From Cordilura impudica (lineage: Eukaryota; Arthropoda; Insecta; Diptera; Scathophagidae): a stretch of DNA of 64,000 bases. This document shows, piece by piece, positions 11,206-20,799 of the stretch (the stretch's first letter is position 1; every line of letters starts with the position of its first letter). The notes under the pieces were generated by a model. That model ran no database searches and was not told the DNA's origin. It saw only the letters and a program-made list of their open reading frames with translations. The translations under genes and the position numbers were made by a program. The DNA lies in NCBI GenBank assembly GCA_963682025.1, contig OY821519.1, positions 196,014,920 through 196,078,919 on the forward strand. Direction: 5' to 3'.

Positions 11206-11280
11206 GGTTTTGAACCGTGAACTTCACATACACTCGTACTTGCACTTTTTGGTCAGCGCTTTAACACACTCACCTAAAGT
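11206..11280 (-). promoter_or_regulatory. tRNA-like pol III A and B boxes in the monomer
   Basis: On the minus strand, TTTAGGTGAGTGTG (11261-11280 region) resembles an A box and is followed by TTAAAGCGCTGACC, which looks like a tRNA D arm and anticodon stem. GGTTCAAAACC at 11206-11216 is close to the B box GGTTCRANNCC, and GGCCGCCC follows where a tRNA acceptor strand would be. The boxes recur about every 605 bp through the array. They lie 85-200 nt upstream of each ribozyme, so a pol III transcript would run into it. The A box has about two mismatches, so its function is inferred. Confidence 0.5.
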
Positions 11281-11685
11281 CAGGCCTACGAGCAGTGTGG
11301 TTAGTTTTCAGTTTTCGTGCCATACAGCTTTACTTTGTATTAATTTCAGAAGATACAACTCTGTCCAAACAAACAATCGTTATTTTTGAATTTTGAATAT
11401 TTTTTTGCATTTATACTTCTAATTTCCACTATTCTCAGTTTTCGTAAGAGTTGTCATATGTGATGTACGGTTTTTGTACATACCTACATATGCACTTTAC
11501 ATATATTTGAGATGACGCTGTGAAGCGAAGAAAATTTTTTGTTTTGTTAGATTTATAGTCATTTTTCAGACATATTGCAATTACTACTGTAATTAATATG
11601 CAATTTTTTTAATTTTGTTTAAATGGTGCGTGGTAGAGAAGAAGAAAGCATATATTTCAAAAATTCATAACTGCACTGTATTCTT

Positions 11686-11726
11686 AATCGGACCGGTTTC
11701 TGGCATTTCAGCCTTCATCAGCGATT
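11686..11726 (-). ncRNA. Hammerhead ribozyme motif, monomer 2
   Basis: The 41 bases are identical to monomer 1, including every core residue and the helix II mismatch. Confidence 0.8.
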
Positions 11727-12290
11727 TATTGAACATTGTGATAATTGTTATGTTTTTAATTGAATAGGTTGTTTCTATATGAAAATTTTTTCTACTTAGG
11801 GCGGCCGTGAGGTTTTGAACCGTGAACTTCACATACACTCGCACTTGCACTTTTTGGTCAGCGCTTTAACACACTCACCTAAAGTCAGGCCTACGAGCAG
11901 TGTGGTTAGTTTTCAGTTTTCGTACCATACAGCTTTACTTTGTATTAATTTCAGAAGATACAACTCTGTCCAAACAAACAATCGTTATTTTTGAATTTTG
12001 AATATTTTTTTGCATTTATACTTCTAATTTCCACTATTCTCAGTTTTCGTAAGAGTTCTCATATGTGATGTACGGTTTTTGTACATACCTACATATGCAC
12101 TTTACATATATTTGAGATGACGCTGTGAAGCGAAGAAAATTTTTTGTTTTGTTAGATTTATAGTCATTTTTCAGACATATTGCAATTACTACTGTAATTA
12201 ATATGCAATTTTTTTAATTTTGTTTAAATGGTGCGTGGTAGAGAAGAAGAAAGCATATATTTCAAAAATTCATAACTGCACTGTATTCTT

Positions 12291-12331
12291 AATCGGACCG
12301 GTTTCTGGCATTTCAGCCTTCATCAGCGATT
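12291..12331 (-). ncRNA. Hammerhead ribozyme motif, monomer 3
   Basis: Identical to monomer 1 over the 41-nt motif. Confidence 0.8.
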
Positions 12332-12894
12332 TATTGAACATTGTGATAATTGTTATGTTTTTAATTGAATAGGTTGTTTCTATATGAAAATTTTTTCTAC
12401 TTAGGGCGGCCGTGAGGTTTTGAACCGTGAACTTCACATACACTCGTACTTGCACTTTTTGGTCAGCGCTTTAACACACTCACCTAAAGTCAGGCCTACG
12501 AGCAGTGTGGTTAGTTTTCAGTTTTCGTACCATACAGCTTTACTTTGTATTAATTTCAGAAGATACAACTCTGTCCAAACAAACAATCGTTATTTTTGAA
12601 TTTTGAATATTTTTTTGCATTTATACTTCTAATTTCCACTATTCTCAGTTTTCGTAAGAGTTGTCATATGTGATGTACGGTTTTTGTACATACCTACATA
12701 TGCACTTTACATATATTTCAGATGACGCTGTGAAGCGAAGAAAATTTTTTGTTTTGTTAGATTTATAGTCATTTTTCAGACATATTGCAATTACTACTGT
12801 AATTATATGCAATTTTTTTAATTTTGTTTAAATGGTGCGTGGTAGAGAAGAAGAAAGCATATATTTCAAAAATTCATAACTGCACTGTATTCTT

Positions 12895-12935
12895 AATCGG
12901 ACCGGTTTCTGGCATTTCAGCCTTCATCAGCGATT
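12895..12935 (-). ncRNA. Hammerhead ribozyme motif, monomer 4
   Basis: Identical over the motif. The monomer differs elsewhere, with ATTATATGC where others have ATTAATATGC at about 12803. Confidence 0.8.
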
Positions 12936-13499
12936 TATTGAACATTGTGATAATTGTTATGTTTTTAATTGAATAGGTTGTTTCTATATGAAAATTTTTT
13001 CTACTTAGGGCGGCCGTGAGGTTTTGAACCGTGAACTTCACATACACTCGCACTTGCACTTTTTGGTCAGCGCTTTAACACACTCACCTAAAGTCAGGCC
13101 TACGAGCAGTGTGGTTAGTTTTCAGTTTTCGTACCATACAGCTTTACTTTGTATTAATTTCAGAAGATACAACTCTGTCCAAACAAACAATCGTTATTTT
13201 TGAATTTTGAATATTTTTTTGCATTTATACTTCTAATTTCCACTATTCTCAGTTTTCGTAAGAGTTCTCATATGTGATGTACGGTTTTTGTACATACCTA
13301 CATATGCACTTTACATATATTTGAGATGACGCTGTGAAGCGAAGAAAATTTTTTGTTTTGTTAGATTTATAGTCATTTTTCAGACATATTGCAATTACTA
13401 CTGTAATTAATATGCAATTTTTTTAATTTTGTTTAAATGGTGCGTGGTAGAGAAGAAGAAAGCATATATTTCAAAAATTCATAACTGCACTGTATTCTT

Positions 13500-13540
13500 A
13501 ATCGGACCGGTTTCTGGCATTTCAGCCTTCATCAGCGATT
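13500..13540 (-). ncRNA. Hammerhead ribozyme motif, monomer 5
   Basis: Identical to monomer 1 over the 41-nt motif. Confidence 0.8.
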
Positions 13541-14103
13541 TATTGAACATTGTGATAATTGTTATGTTTTTAATTGAATAGGTTGTTTCTATATGAAAAT
13601 TTTTTCTACTTAGGGCGGCCGTGAGGTTTTGAACCGTGAACTTCACATACACTCGTACTTGCACTTTTTGGTCAGCGCTTTAACACACTCACCTAAAGTC
13701 AGGCCTACGAGCAGTGTGGTTAGTTTTCAGTTTTCGTACCATACAGCTTTACTTTGTATTAATTTCAGAAGATACAACTCTGTCCAAACAAACAATCGTT
13801 ATTTTTGAATTTTGAATATTTTTTTGCATTTATACTTCTAATTTCCACTATTCTCAGTTTTCGTAAGAGTTGTCATATGTGATGTACGGTTTTTGTACAT
13901 ACCTACATATGCACTTTACATATATTTCAGATGACGCTGTGAAGCGAAGAAAATTTTTTGTTTTGTTAGATTTATAGTCATTTTTCAGACATATTGCAAT
14001 TACTACTGTAATTATATGCAATTTTTTTAATTTTGTTTAAATGGTGCGTGGTAGAGAAGAAGAAAGCATATATTTCAAAAATTCATAACTGCACTGTATT
14101 CTT

Positions 14104-14144
14104 AATCGGACCGGTTTCTGGCATTTCAGCCTTCATCAGCGATT
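14104..14144 (-). ncRNA. Hammerhead ribozyme motif, monomer 6
   Basis: Identical over the motif. It is the last full copy on the plus-strand right. The next unit stops at ATTCTTAAT (14723), just before the position of its own cleavage site. Confidence 0.8.
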
Positions 14145-15829
14145 TATTGAACATTGTGATAATTGTTATGTTTTTAATTGAATAGGTTGTTTCTATATGA
14201 AAATTTTTTCTACTTAGGGCGGCCGTGAGGTTTTGAACCGTGAACTTCACATACACTCGTACTTGCACTTTTTGGTCAGCGCTTTAACACACTCACCTAA
14301 AGTCAGGCCTACGAGCAGTGTGGTTAGTTTTCAGTTTTCGTACCATACAGCTTTACTTTGTATTAATTTCAGAAGATACAACTCTGTCCAAACAAACAAT
14401 CGTTATTTTTGAATTTTGAATATTTTTTTTTTTTTTTTTTTGCATTTATACTTCTAATTTCCACTATTCTCAGTTTTCGTAAGAGTTGTCATATGTGATG
14501 TACGGTTTTTGTACATACCTACATATGCACTTTACATATATTTGAGATGACGCTGTGAAGCGAAGAAAATTTTTTGTTTTGTTAGATTTATAGTCATTTT
14601 TCAGACATATTGCAATTACTACTGTAATTAATATGCAATTTTTTTAATTTTGTTTAAATGGTGCGTGGTAGAGAAGAAGAAAGCATATATTTCAAAAATT
14701 CATAACTGCACTGTATTCTTAATATTTTCTTTTAAAATAACAACTTATTTGTTCATTTAATTGTTTTTGTTCTTCAATTTCATTCAATTAAAAATGACTT
14801 TTCTATTTTTAAAAAAATAAAAAAAATCAAATAAATTGGATTTGACTGGCATCACTACTGTTTCGAACATATGCAAAAAAAAATAAAAATATGTGATTTG
14901 CTGAAAATTTTTTTTTTATTCCTTTATTTGCAATAATTAGTGCATAAAGAATCTATGTTATAATTGAAAAAATTATAATGGAAAATAGATTGTGTAAATA
15001 AAAAGTTTTTATTATAATTATAGAACAGCATCATCGCAAAAAGTGTGTTTTATTAACATCGACCACTTATTATGAGTTTTTTTTTTAAATCAGCGAAAAA
15101 TGTAGACGTTTTTAAAATCGTTTTTTTCATAAAATTAATGTCTAATTTTTTAAAATAATGACAAGGTTCAATAAAAAAACATGTTAGAGTTTAAATATCA
15201 ATTTGTTTTTTTTATTTCTTAAGACCTGCTTAGTAGAAAAAAGGGCATTTGTTTTGATTTCACAAAGCCTTTTCTATGTGAATTAAAACGAGAAAAAATA
15301 TTCTTATTGAAATTAGAGAACAGCAAAAAACTCGTAGATTTAAGAATTTTTTCATTTACAAGTTTTTTTTGTGATAGTGGTTTCAAGAACAGGGGTGTAT
15401 ATATCATAGAATTTAATAGGGAAAAACATGATAATTAGTGGGTAAAAAGTCTATATACAGCGTGGCAACTACAACATCAAATAGAAAATCAAAAACAAAG
15501 AAAGAGAAATAACAGTTAACTTTGATAATCAGCCCTGTTCTTGAAACGTTATTTGAATAAGAATGAATTTAAAATAACATCAAATTAAAATTTTGGGTTT
15601 CTTGAAAACACAAATTTTATATTTTCGAAGTTTTTTCGAAATCAGTTTTTTTATTGTCAAATAACAAAAATTAAAATATTTCATTAAAATTTATAAACTT
15701 AGAAGGATACATGTTGTATCCTTTGCAGCTATTTACTTAAATAAAAACTTTTGAAAATTCTTAAAATTTTTGTTGTTTGTTTTATTTTTACTTTTTTATT
15801 TATTTCATGTAAACATATGTTTGAGTTAA

Positions 15830-15863
15830 CCAGTTCGAATCTAATTCTCTTTACGAACGGTCG
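15830..15863 (+). promoter_or_regulatory. Internal pol II promoter (Inr + DPE) of LINE copy 1
   Basis: The element begins with CCAGTT here and TCAGTT in copy 2, the latter a perfect insect initiator TCA(G/T)T(T/C). Taking the A (15832) as +1, GGTCG lies at +28 to +32 (15859-15863), a perfect match to the downstream promoter element RGWYV. Jockey, Doc and I elements of Drosophila use the same TATA-less internal promoter, which lets a full-length transcript carry its own promoter. Confidence 0.7.
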
Positions 15864-16007
15864 TGTAAATAATTAAAGCGCTTAGAGTACAACTATTTAA
15901 AATTAATAACAAGTGTATATTTTTGTTTTTGCAATTGCCTATTCTTGATCTCATTTGAACTCACGTGGTAGTCAATTCAGCTTAAAACAGGAATAAAATA
16001 TCTAGCG

Positions 16008-17186
16008 ATGGCCCGAGGGGCCAAATCTTCATCAAAAAGAAAGCTCCTTGCCAACAAGAAGATGACAAAACTTCCTCCGGGTTTTAACCCGAATATCGCG
16101 TCAACTTCAAGCAACAGATTTAGCCTGCTTGCTGGCCTTAATGATATGGACGTAACTCCTGTATCAAATATTAACGAGGTTAAACAACACAAACCTCCAC
16201 CTATTGTTGTTGAAGCTAACGCCTCATTTACAGAAATACAAAAACTACTTGGTAAAGACTGTATTTTCAAACGTACTTCAATTGGTACTAAAATTTTTGC
16301 TCCAAGTAAAGAAATGTACGAATGCTACAAGCAAATTCTTAAAGAGAGTAAGTTGGAGTTTCACTCTTATGGCTCCAAAGATAATAGGTTATACACCACT
16401 TTTTTACACGGTTTACCCCGCATAAAAACTGAGGACATCACCGCAGAGCTAAAAAACTATAACCTGTCCCCTTCTTCAGTAGCTGAAATAATCACCAAAT
16501 TCAGTTCGAACAACAATGCAGTTTACAAAGTTCAATTTGTACGTAAAAATTTTAACCCAACTGCCTTAAGAAACGTAAGAACAATATCAAATATTATAAT
16601 TTCCTGGAAAAAATACAAATCTAAATCCAGAAATAAACCAACTCAATGCTGGAACTGCTTAATGTATGGCCATGGAGGTGAACATTGTCATCGTAGTGCT
16701 GCGTGTATGATATGTGCAGAACAACATCATACAAGTGTGTGTCCGTTTAACACAAATGAAAAAAGACCAGCTGTTTTTACATGCTTTAATTGCAAAAAAC
16801 ATGGAAAAGAGAGAACTGATCACTCTGCGAACGACATCAATTGTCCGTTACGTTCTCTCTATTTGGAAACCAGAACAAGAGTAACATCTAAAAGTCAGAA
16901 TACTAGCAGACAACAACAACAAAATAACTCATTTCAATTAAAGGTAGGAGATTTCCCTAATTTAAGAAACAACTCAAATTGTAATAATAACATCAACAAT
17001 AACACAATAAATAACAGCAAAGCCACATATGCTAACCAGCTGAGAACAAACAACGATTTATTTAGCATCGATGAGCTTTTTGATATTTTCACTACAGCTA
17101 TGGATGATTTGCATAAGTGCACTTCAAAAGTACAACAAATCAAAGTTGTAATGTCAATGGTAAAATACGCCCATGGATTATACTAA
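16008..17186 (+). CDS. LINE copy 1 ORF1: Gag-like zinc-knuckle protein
   Basis: This is a 392-residue nucleic-acid-binding protein that coats the element RNA. A basic N terminus ([16 protein letters not shown]) leads to a PRE_C2HC-like region at about residues 75-190. Then comes a CCHC knuckle C214-x2-C217-x4-H222-x4-C227, a second Cys/His knuckle at 233-245 and a third Cys/His cluster at 259-279. A Gln/Asn-rich linker (about 297-345) precedes the C terminus. The knuckles, as in Jockey, Doc and TART gag proteins, fix the clade. The stop overlaps the ORF2 start by 14 nt in another frame, so ORF2 is probably translated by termination-reinitiation. Confidence 0.92.
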   Translation: MARGAKSSSKRKLLANKKMTKLPPGFNPNIASTSSNRFSLLAGLNDMDVTPVSNINEVKQHKPPPIVVEANASFTEIQKLLGKDCIFKRTSIGTKIFAPSKEMYECYKQILKESKLEFHSYGSKDNRLYTTFLHGLPRIKTEDITAELKNYNLSPSSVAEIITKFSSNNNAVYKVQFVRKNFNPTALRNVRTISNIIISWKKYKSKSRNKPTQCWNCLMYGHGGEHCHRSAACMICAEQHHTSVCPFNTNEKRPAVFTCFNCKKHGKERTDHSANDINCPLRSLYLETRTRVTSKSQNTSRQQQQNNSFQLKVGDFPNLRNNSNCNNNINNNTINNSKATYANQLRTNNDLFSIDELFDIFTTAMDDLHKCTSKVQQIKVVMSMVKYAHGLY

Positions 17187-19839
17187 TAATTTAAACGAAT
17201 TCAAAATGCTTCACTTGAATGCTAATGGCATTTCAAACTTTTCTAAATTAAAACAATTTGAGATACTAATTGAACGAGAAAATATTAAAGTAGCGTCTTT
17301 GAATGAAACATTTTTTTCAGAAAATCATAGGCCCTACTTTAAAAATTATTATTTATATAGAAGTGACAGAACAGATGCAAGAGGAGGAGGAGTAGCTCTG
17401 TTAATTCATAAATCTGTCGCTCATAAAAACCTCTTTATATCAAACACCTCATCAATCGAAAACATCTCAATTGAAGTTATTATAAATAATAGACCAATTG
17501 TTGTATCTTCGTTATATTCACCAAGATATACCCATAACTTCTGTGCTGATATCTTGAACCTAACACCTTCCACCAAAGAATATATTGTTTTTGGTGACCT
17601 AAATGCCAAACATTGTTCATGGAATTGTCGTTCAAATAATACTGCAGGAATCGCACTCAACCTACAGCAATCAAGCAATTTTTTTATTCACTATCCTAAT
17701 AGTCCAACCCTATTCCCCCATCAACACAATCGCGAAGCATCCACAGTCGATATTATTTTAAGCAACTCCGCTTTAAATATAGACGTAAAAACAATGGATT
17801 ACGAAATACCATCAGACCATCGCCCCATTATATGTACACTTAAAAGGTCAATGGCCTTGCAGGTTGACTTCAATTATTATGATTATAGTGCAACCAACTG
17901 GAACATTTATATGAATTTTTTAGACAATAAAATCACGTCATATTCCGATATATACAATACCAAGGCAGTAATTGATCAGGAAATCCAAAAATTTATAAAT
18001 GTAGTTTTCGAAGCAAGGGATGTGTCTACAACTAAAATAACTCAACAAAATAATTACACATTACCAGAAAGTACTGTGAAATATATTAAACTAAGAAGAA
18101 GCTTTAAAAGAAAAAGCCAACGATCTTCAAATATAGCCGAGCAAACTTTTTATAATCAATGTACTAAATTTCTAAGTAACATGATTGATAAAAGTATTAA
18201 TTCGGAGCGCAAAAAGAAATGGTCTCAATTATTATCCAATTTAAAACCAAGTGATAAATCATTTTGGAAAATAAACAGGAACTTACGAGGAAAAGGAAAA
18301 AATCAAATCGCTCACTTCAAAGTTGGAAATACAAAAATAATATCTGATAAGGACAAGGCTGAAGTCCTGGCAAATACATTTGTCCAAGCAAATAACCTCA
18401 CTTCGAACTATAACCACTCGGCAGATACACTAATAAATACAACAGTAAATAATTTTAAGAAGGAAAATCCCAGTTCTGAATCTGCAATTTATACATCTCT
18501 TGAAGAAGTAATGAATATTGTCTCATCAATAAAACCCTCAAAATCCCCTGGTTTTGACAATGTTCCGAACCTGCTCTTAAAGAAACTACCACTCAAAGCT
18601 CTAAAATTACTGGTTATAATATTTAACAGCTGCATCAAACTCAACTATTTCCCAAACCATTTCAAAAATGCTAAGGTTGTAGCTGTCAATAAACCTAATA
18701 AGCCAAAAAATAACCCATATAGCTATAGACCTATTAGTTTGTTAAGTAACTTAGGTAAAATATTTGAAAAAATACTACATTCTCGTCTTAGTGAATTTGT
18801 AACGACCAATTCTATTGTTGCTAAAGAACAATTTGGATTTAAAAAAGGGCATAGCACTACTCACCAAATAAACAGAATTAAAAATCAAATAATCAGCAAT
18901 AAAAACGATAAACGTTCAACGGGTCTAATATTGTTGGATATCGAAAAAGCGTTTGACACCGTTTGGCATAATGGCCTAGTATTTAAACTTCTTGATGCAA
19001 ATATACCAAAATATTTATGCAAACTTATTTCAGATTTCATTCACGGCAGAAGCTTTAAAGTTGCGATTAATAATGAAACATCATCTCCAAAAACCATCAC
19101 CACAGGGTTACCTCAAGGATCAGTCTTGTCGCCATTGCTTTACTCGATATATACATCCGATTTCAAAGTTCCGAAGTATATGAAAGTTGCTTACTACGCA
19201 GATGATACTGCGTTAATTTCTTCAAACAAACTTACAAGTGCACTCCTGAAGAAAATGGAAAAGGGACTTGTAAATTGCAGTAAATATTTCCACAAATGGA
19301 AAATCAAAATTAATCCAAACAAGACCCAAGCAATAATTTTTCCATTCAACAAATCTCCCAAAAGACTGCCAAGACGTCATCTTCTTATTGGAAATAATAC
19401 CATAAATGTACTTAACGATGTCAAATATCTCGGAGTTGTCTTGGACAAAAAGCTTACATTTAAACAACATATTATGGCTACGTGCCAAAAAGCTATAAAA
19501 TCATTTAAAGCATTATGGCCACTACTAAATAGAAGGTCATTTCTAAACCACAAAAACAAAAATCTACTCTTCAAAAGTGTTATAAGGCCGATATTAACAT
19601 ACGCGTGTCCTATTTGGAGTGACGCTGCCAACTGCCACCTAAAACGCTTACAAATTATACAAAACAAATGTCTTAAAATGATAAATAAAAAGCCCTGGAG
19701 ATATCCTAGAAATCTTCTTCATGAAGAAACAGGTTACGAAAAAATTATCGATTTCATAACAAGGATTAATAACAATTACTTTGCCAAAATTGAAAATTCC
19801 TCTTACCCACTGATAAGAGAATGTAGAGAAATAACATAA
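17173..19839 (+). CDS. LINE copy 1 ORF2: endonuclease and reverse transcriptase
   Basis: This is an 888-residue replication enzyme that nicks chromosomal DNA and primes cDNA synthesis from it. The N-terminal AP-like endonuclease (about 10-230) shows [15 protein letters not shown] (catalytic Glu), [13 protein letters not shown] and SDHRPI. The reverse transcriptase (about 450-760) shows [50 protein letters not shown] and the active site YADD (residues 675-678), followed by VKYLGVVLDKKLTF. There is no RNase H domain, as expected for Jockey. All key residues are present and no stop interrupts the frame. The ATG lies inside the end of ORF1. Confidence 0.95.
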   Translation: MDYTNNLNEFKMLHLNANGISNFSKLKQFEILIERENIKVASLNETFFSENHRPYFKNYYLYRSDRTDARGGGVALLIHKSVAHKNLFISNTSSIENISIEVIINNRPIVVSSLYSPRYTHNFCADILNLTPSTKEYIVFGDLNAKHCSWNCRSNNTAGIALNLQQSSNFFIHYPNSPTLFPHQHNREASTVDIILSNSALNIDVKTMDYEIPSDHRPIICTLKRSMALQVDFNYYDYSATNWNIYMNFLDNKITSYSDIYNTKAVIDQEIQKFINVVFEARDVSTTKITQQNNYTLPESTVKYIKLRRSFKRKSQRSSNIAEQTFYNQCTKFLSNMIDKSINSERKKKWSQLLSNLKPSDKSFWKINRNLRGKGKNQIAHFKVGNTKIISDKDKAEVLANTFVQANNLTSNYNHSADTLINTTVNNFKKENPSSESAIYTSLEEVMNIVSSIKPSKSPGFDNVPNLLLKKLPLKALKLLVIIFNSCIKLNYFPNHFKNAKVVAVNKPNKPKNNPYSYRPISLLSNLGKIFEKILHSRLSEFVTTNSIVAKEQFGFKKGHSTTHQINRIKNQIISNKNDKRSTGLILLDIEKAFDTVWHNGLVFKLLDANIPKYLCKLISDFIHGRSFKVAINNETSSPKTITTGLPQGSVLSPLLYSIYTSDFKVPKYMKVAYYADDTALISSNKLTSALLKKMEKGLVNCSKYFHKWKIKINPNKTQAIIFPFNKSPKRLPRRHLLIGNNTINVLNDVKYLGVVLDKKLTFKQHIMATCQKAIKSFKALWPLLNRRSFLNHKNKNLLFKSVIRPILTYACPIWSDAANCHLKRLQIIQNKCLKMINKKPWRYPRNLLHEETGYEKIIDFITRINNNYFAKIENSSYPLIRECREIT

Positions 19840-19868
19840 AATTAAAAAGAAATCACCAAATTGAAAAT

Positions 19869-19920
19869 TATGTGCTTATAGAGGTCTATTATTTTGTAAT
19901 AAACCTCCTATAAGCACATA
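19869..19920 (+). other. 3' UTR hairpin of the LINE
   Basis: TGTGCTTATAG pairs with CTATAAGCACA over 11 bp, and the inner AGGT/ACCT and TATTA/TAATA extend the stem around a short loop. It sits just after the ORF2 stop. Copy 2 keeps only the right arm because of a deletion. A structure recognised by the element's own reverse transcriptase is a reasonable guess. Confidence 0.55.
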
Positions 19921-20799
19921 AATATTTTCAGATAGTATTTGAATTTATTAAATCATATAAAGGTTTTTTCCTCCCATTTTCCTTTAAAAATCATTAAAAA
20001 ATAATATAAAACTATTTAATATCTTTAGATCCTATGTATTATTTGTTGCAATATCTATATGTAAAGATAAGATCTCATATGTAAATATCAAAATTTGTTA
20101 AAATGTGTAAATAAAGGAAGAATGTTTAATTGAAAAAAAAAAATTGAAAATGTTAAGAAAAGTTAAGAACCATATGTTATCTAGAAACCGAGGTGCCATA
20201 TGGTTCTTTAGTCAGTTTCACAAAAAATCTTTGAGCATCATCATCACTTTGGCATCACCAAAAAAATTCGATATTCAAATAAATTGGATTTGACTGGCAT
20301 CACTACTGTTTCGAACATAAATAAAATTGTGGCAGACATATGCAAAAAAATAAAAATATGTGGTTTGAGTAAAATATTTTTTTAAATTCCTTTATTTGTA
20401 ATAATGAGTGCATAAAGAATCTATGTTATAATTGAAAAAATTATAATAGAAAATAGAATATAAATGGAATATGGAATATAATAAAAAATTTTTATTATAT
20501 TATTTATTTTATTGTCATCTCCAAAAGTGTGTTTTATTAACATCAACCACTGATTACGAGTTTTTTTTAAAAGTAGATGTTTTTAAAATCGCTTTTTTTC
20601 ATAAAATCAATGTCTAATTTTTTAAAATAATGACAAAATTCAATAAAAAAAATGTTAGAGTTTAAATACCAATTGTTTTTTTTTATCTCTTAAGACCTGT
20701 TTAGTAGAAAAAATGGCATTTATTTTGATTTCACAAAGCCTTTTCTATGTGAAAAGAAAAAACGATTCTTATTGAAATCATAGAACAGCAAAAAGCTCG

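Larger units (their letters stand above)
10932..14720 (-). repeat. Tandem array of ~605-bp hammerhead-ribozyme monomers
   Basis: There are six full monomers and a partial seventh, with spacings of 605, 605, 604, 605 and 604 bp and near-identity between copies. Each has on the minus strand a hammerhead core and, upstream of it, tRNA-like A and B boxes. The array is flanked by AATATTTTCT at 10922-10931 and at 14721-14730, a 10-bp direct repeat that looks like a target duplication. It interrupts host A, and host B lacks it. The minus-strand 5' end lies 2-5 nt from where the seventh ribozyme would be cut. A 61-codon frame recurs in every copy, but this follows from the copies being nearly identical. 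I infer a retrozyme-like or Penelope-related non-autonomous retroelement inserted as a multimer. Alternatively it is a local satellite expansion. Small differences show a two-monomer higher-order pattern. Confidence 0.85.
10450..15397. mobile_element. TIR element 'host A', split by a MITE and the ribozyme array
   Basis: The left end CAGCCCTGTTCTTGAAAC and the complement of the right end (CACCCCTGTTCTTGAAAC) form an inverted repeat. Without its insertions this element is about 0.9 kb and has no coding capacity. A second copy (host B) begins at 15530 with the same end and shares long blocks, for example GGATTTGACTGGCATCACTA at about 14838 and 20285. Host A contains a MITE at 10482-10740 and the tandem ribozyme array at 10932-14720. 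No target duplication is obvious. Confidence 0.6.
15830..20160 (+). mobile_element. Full-length Jockey-like LINE, copy 1
   Basis: This is a non-LTR retrotransposon of about 4.3 kb with a 5' UTR, two intact overlapping ORFs and a 3' UTR containing a long hairpin. The tail is made of ATTGAA/A-rich units rather than a simple poly(A). It is flanked by AGTTAA at 15824-15829 and 20161-20166 and splits host B. Both frames are open, so this copy may be young and competent. Its sister at 28925-37658 is broken. Confidence 0.9.

Noticed and set aside
11060..14268. A 61-codon frame (MQVRVYVKF...) repeated six times on the minus strand
   Set aside because: It is open in all monomers only because the monomers are almost identical. 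It has no homology I recognise and overlaps the ribozyme, whose structure explains the conserved bases.
10932..14720. A CRISPR array or bacterial repeat locus
   Set aside because: Units are ~605 bp without spacers, and the window is clearly eukaryotic.
16934..17143. Minus-strand frames opposite LINE ORF1 and ORF2
   Set aside because: They are shadows of the coding strand, also present opposite copy 2, and have no motif.
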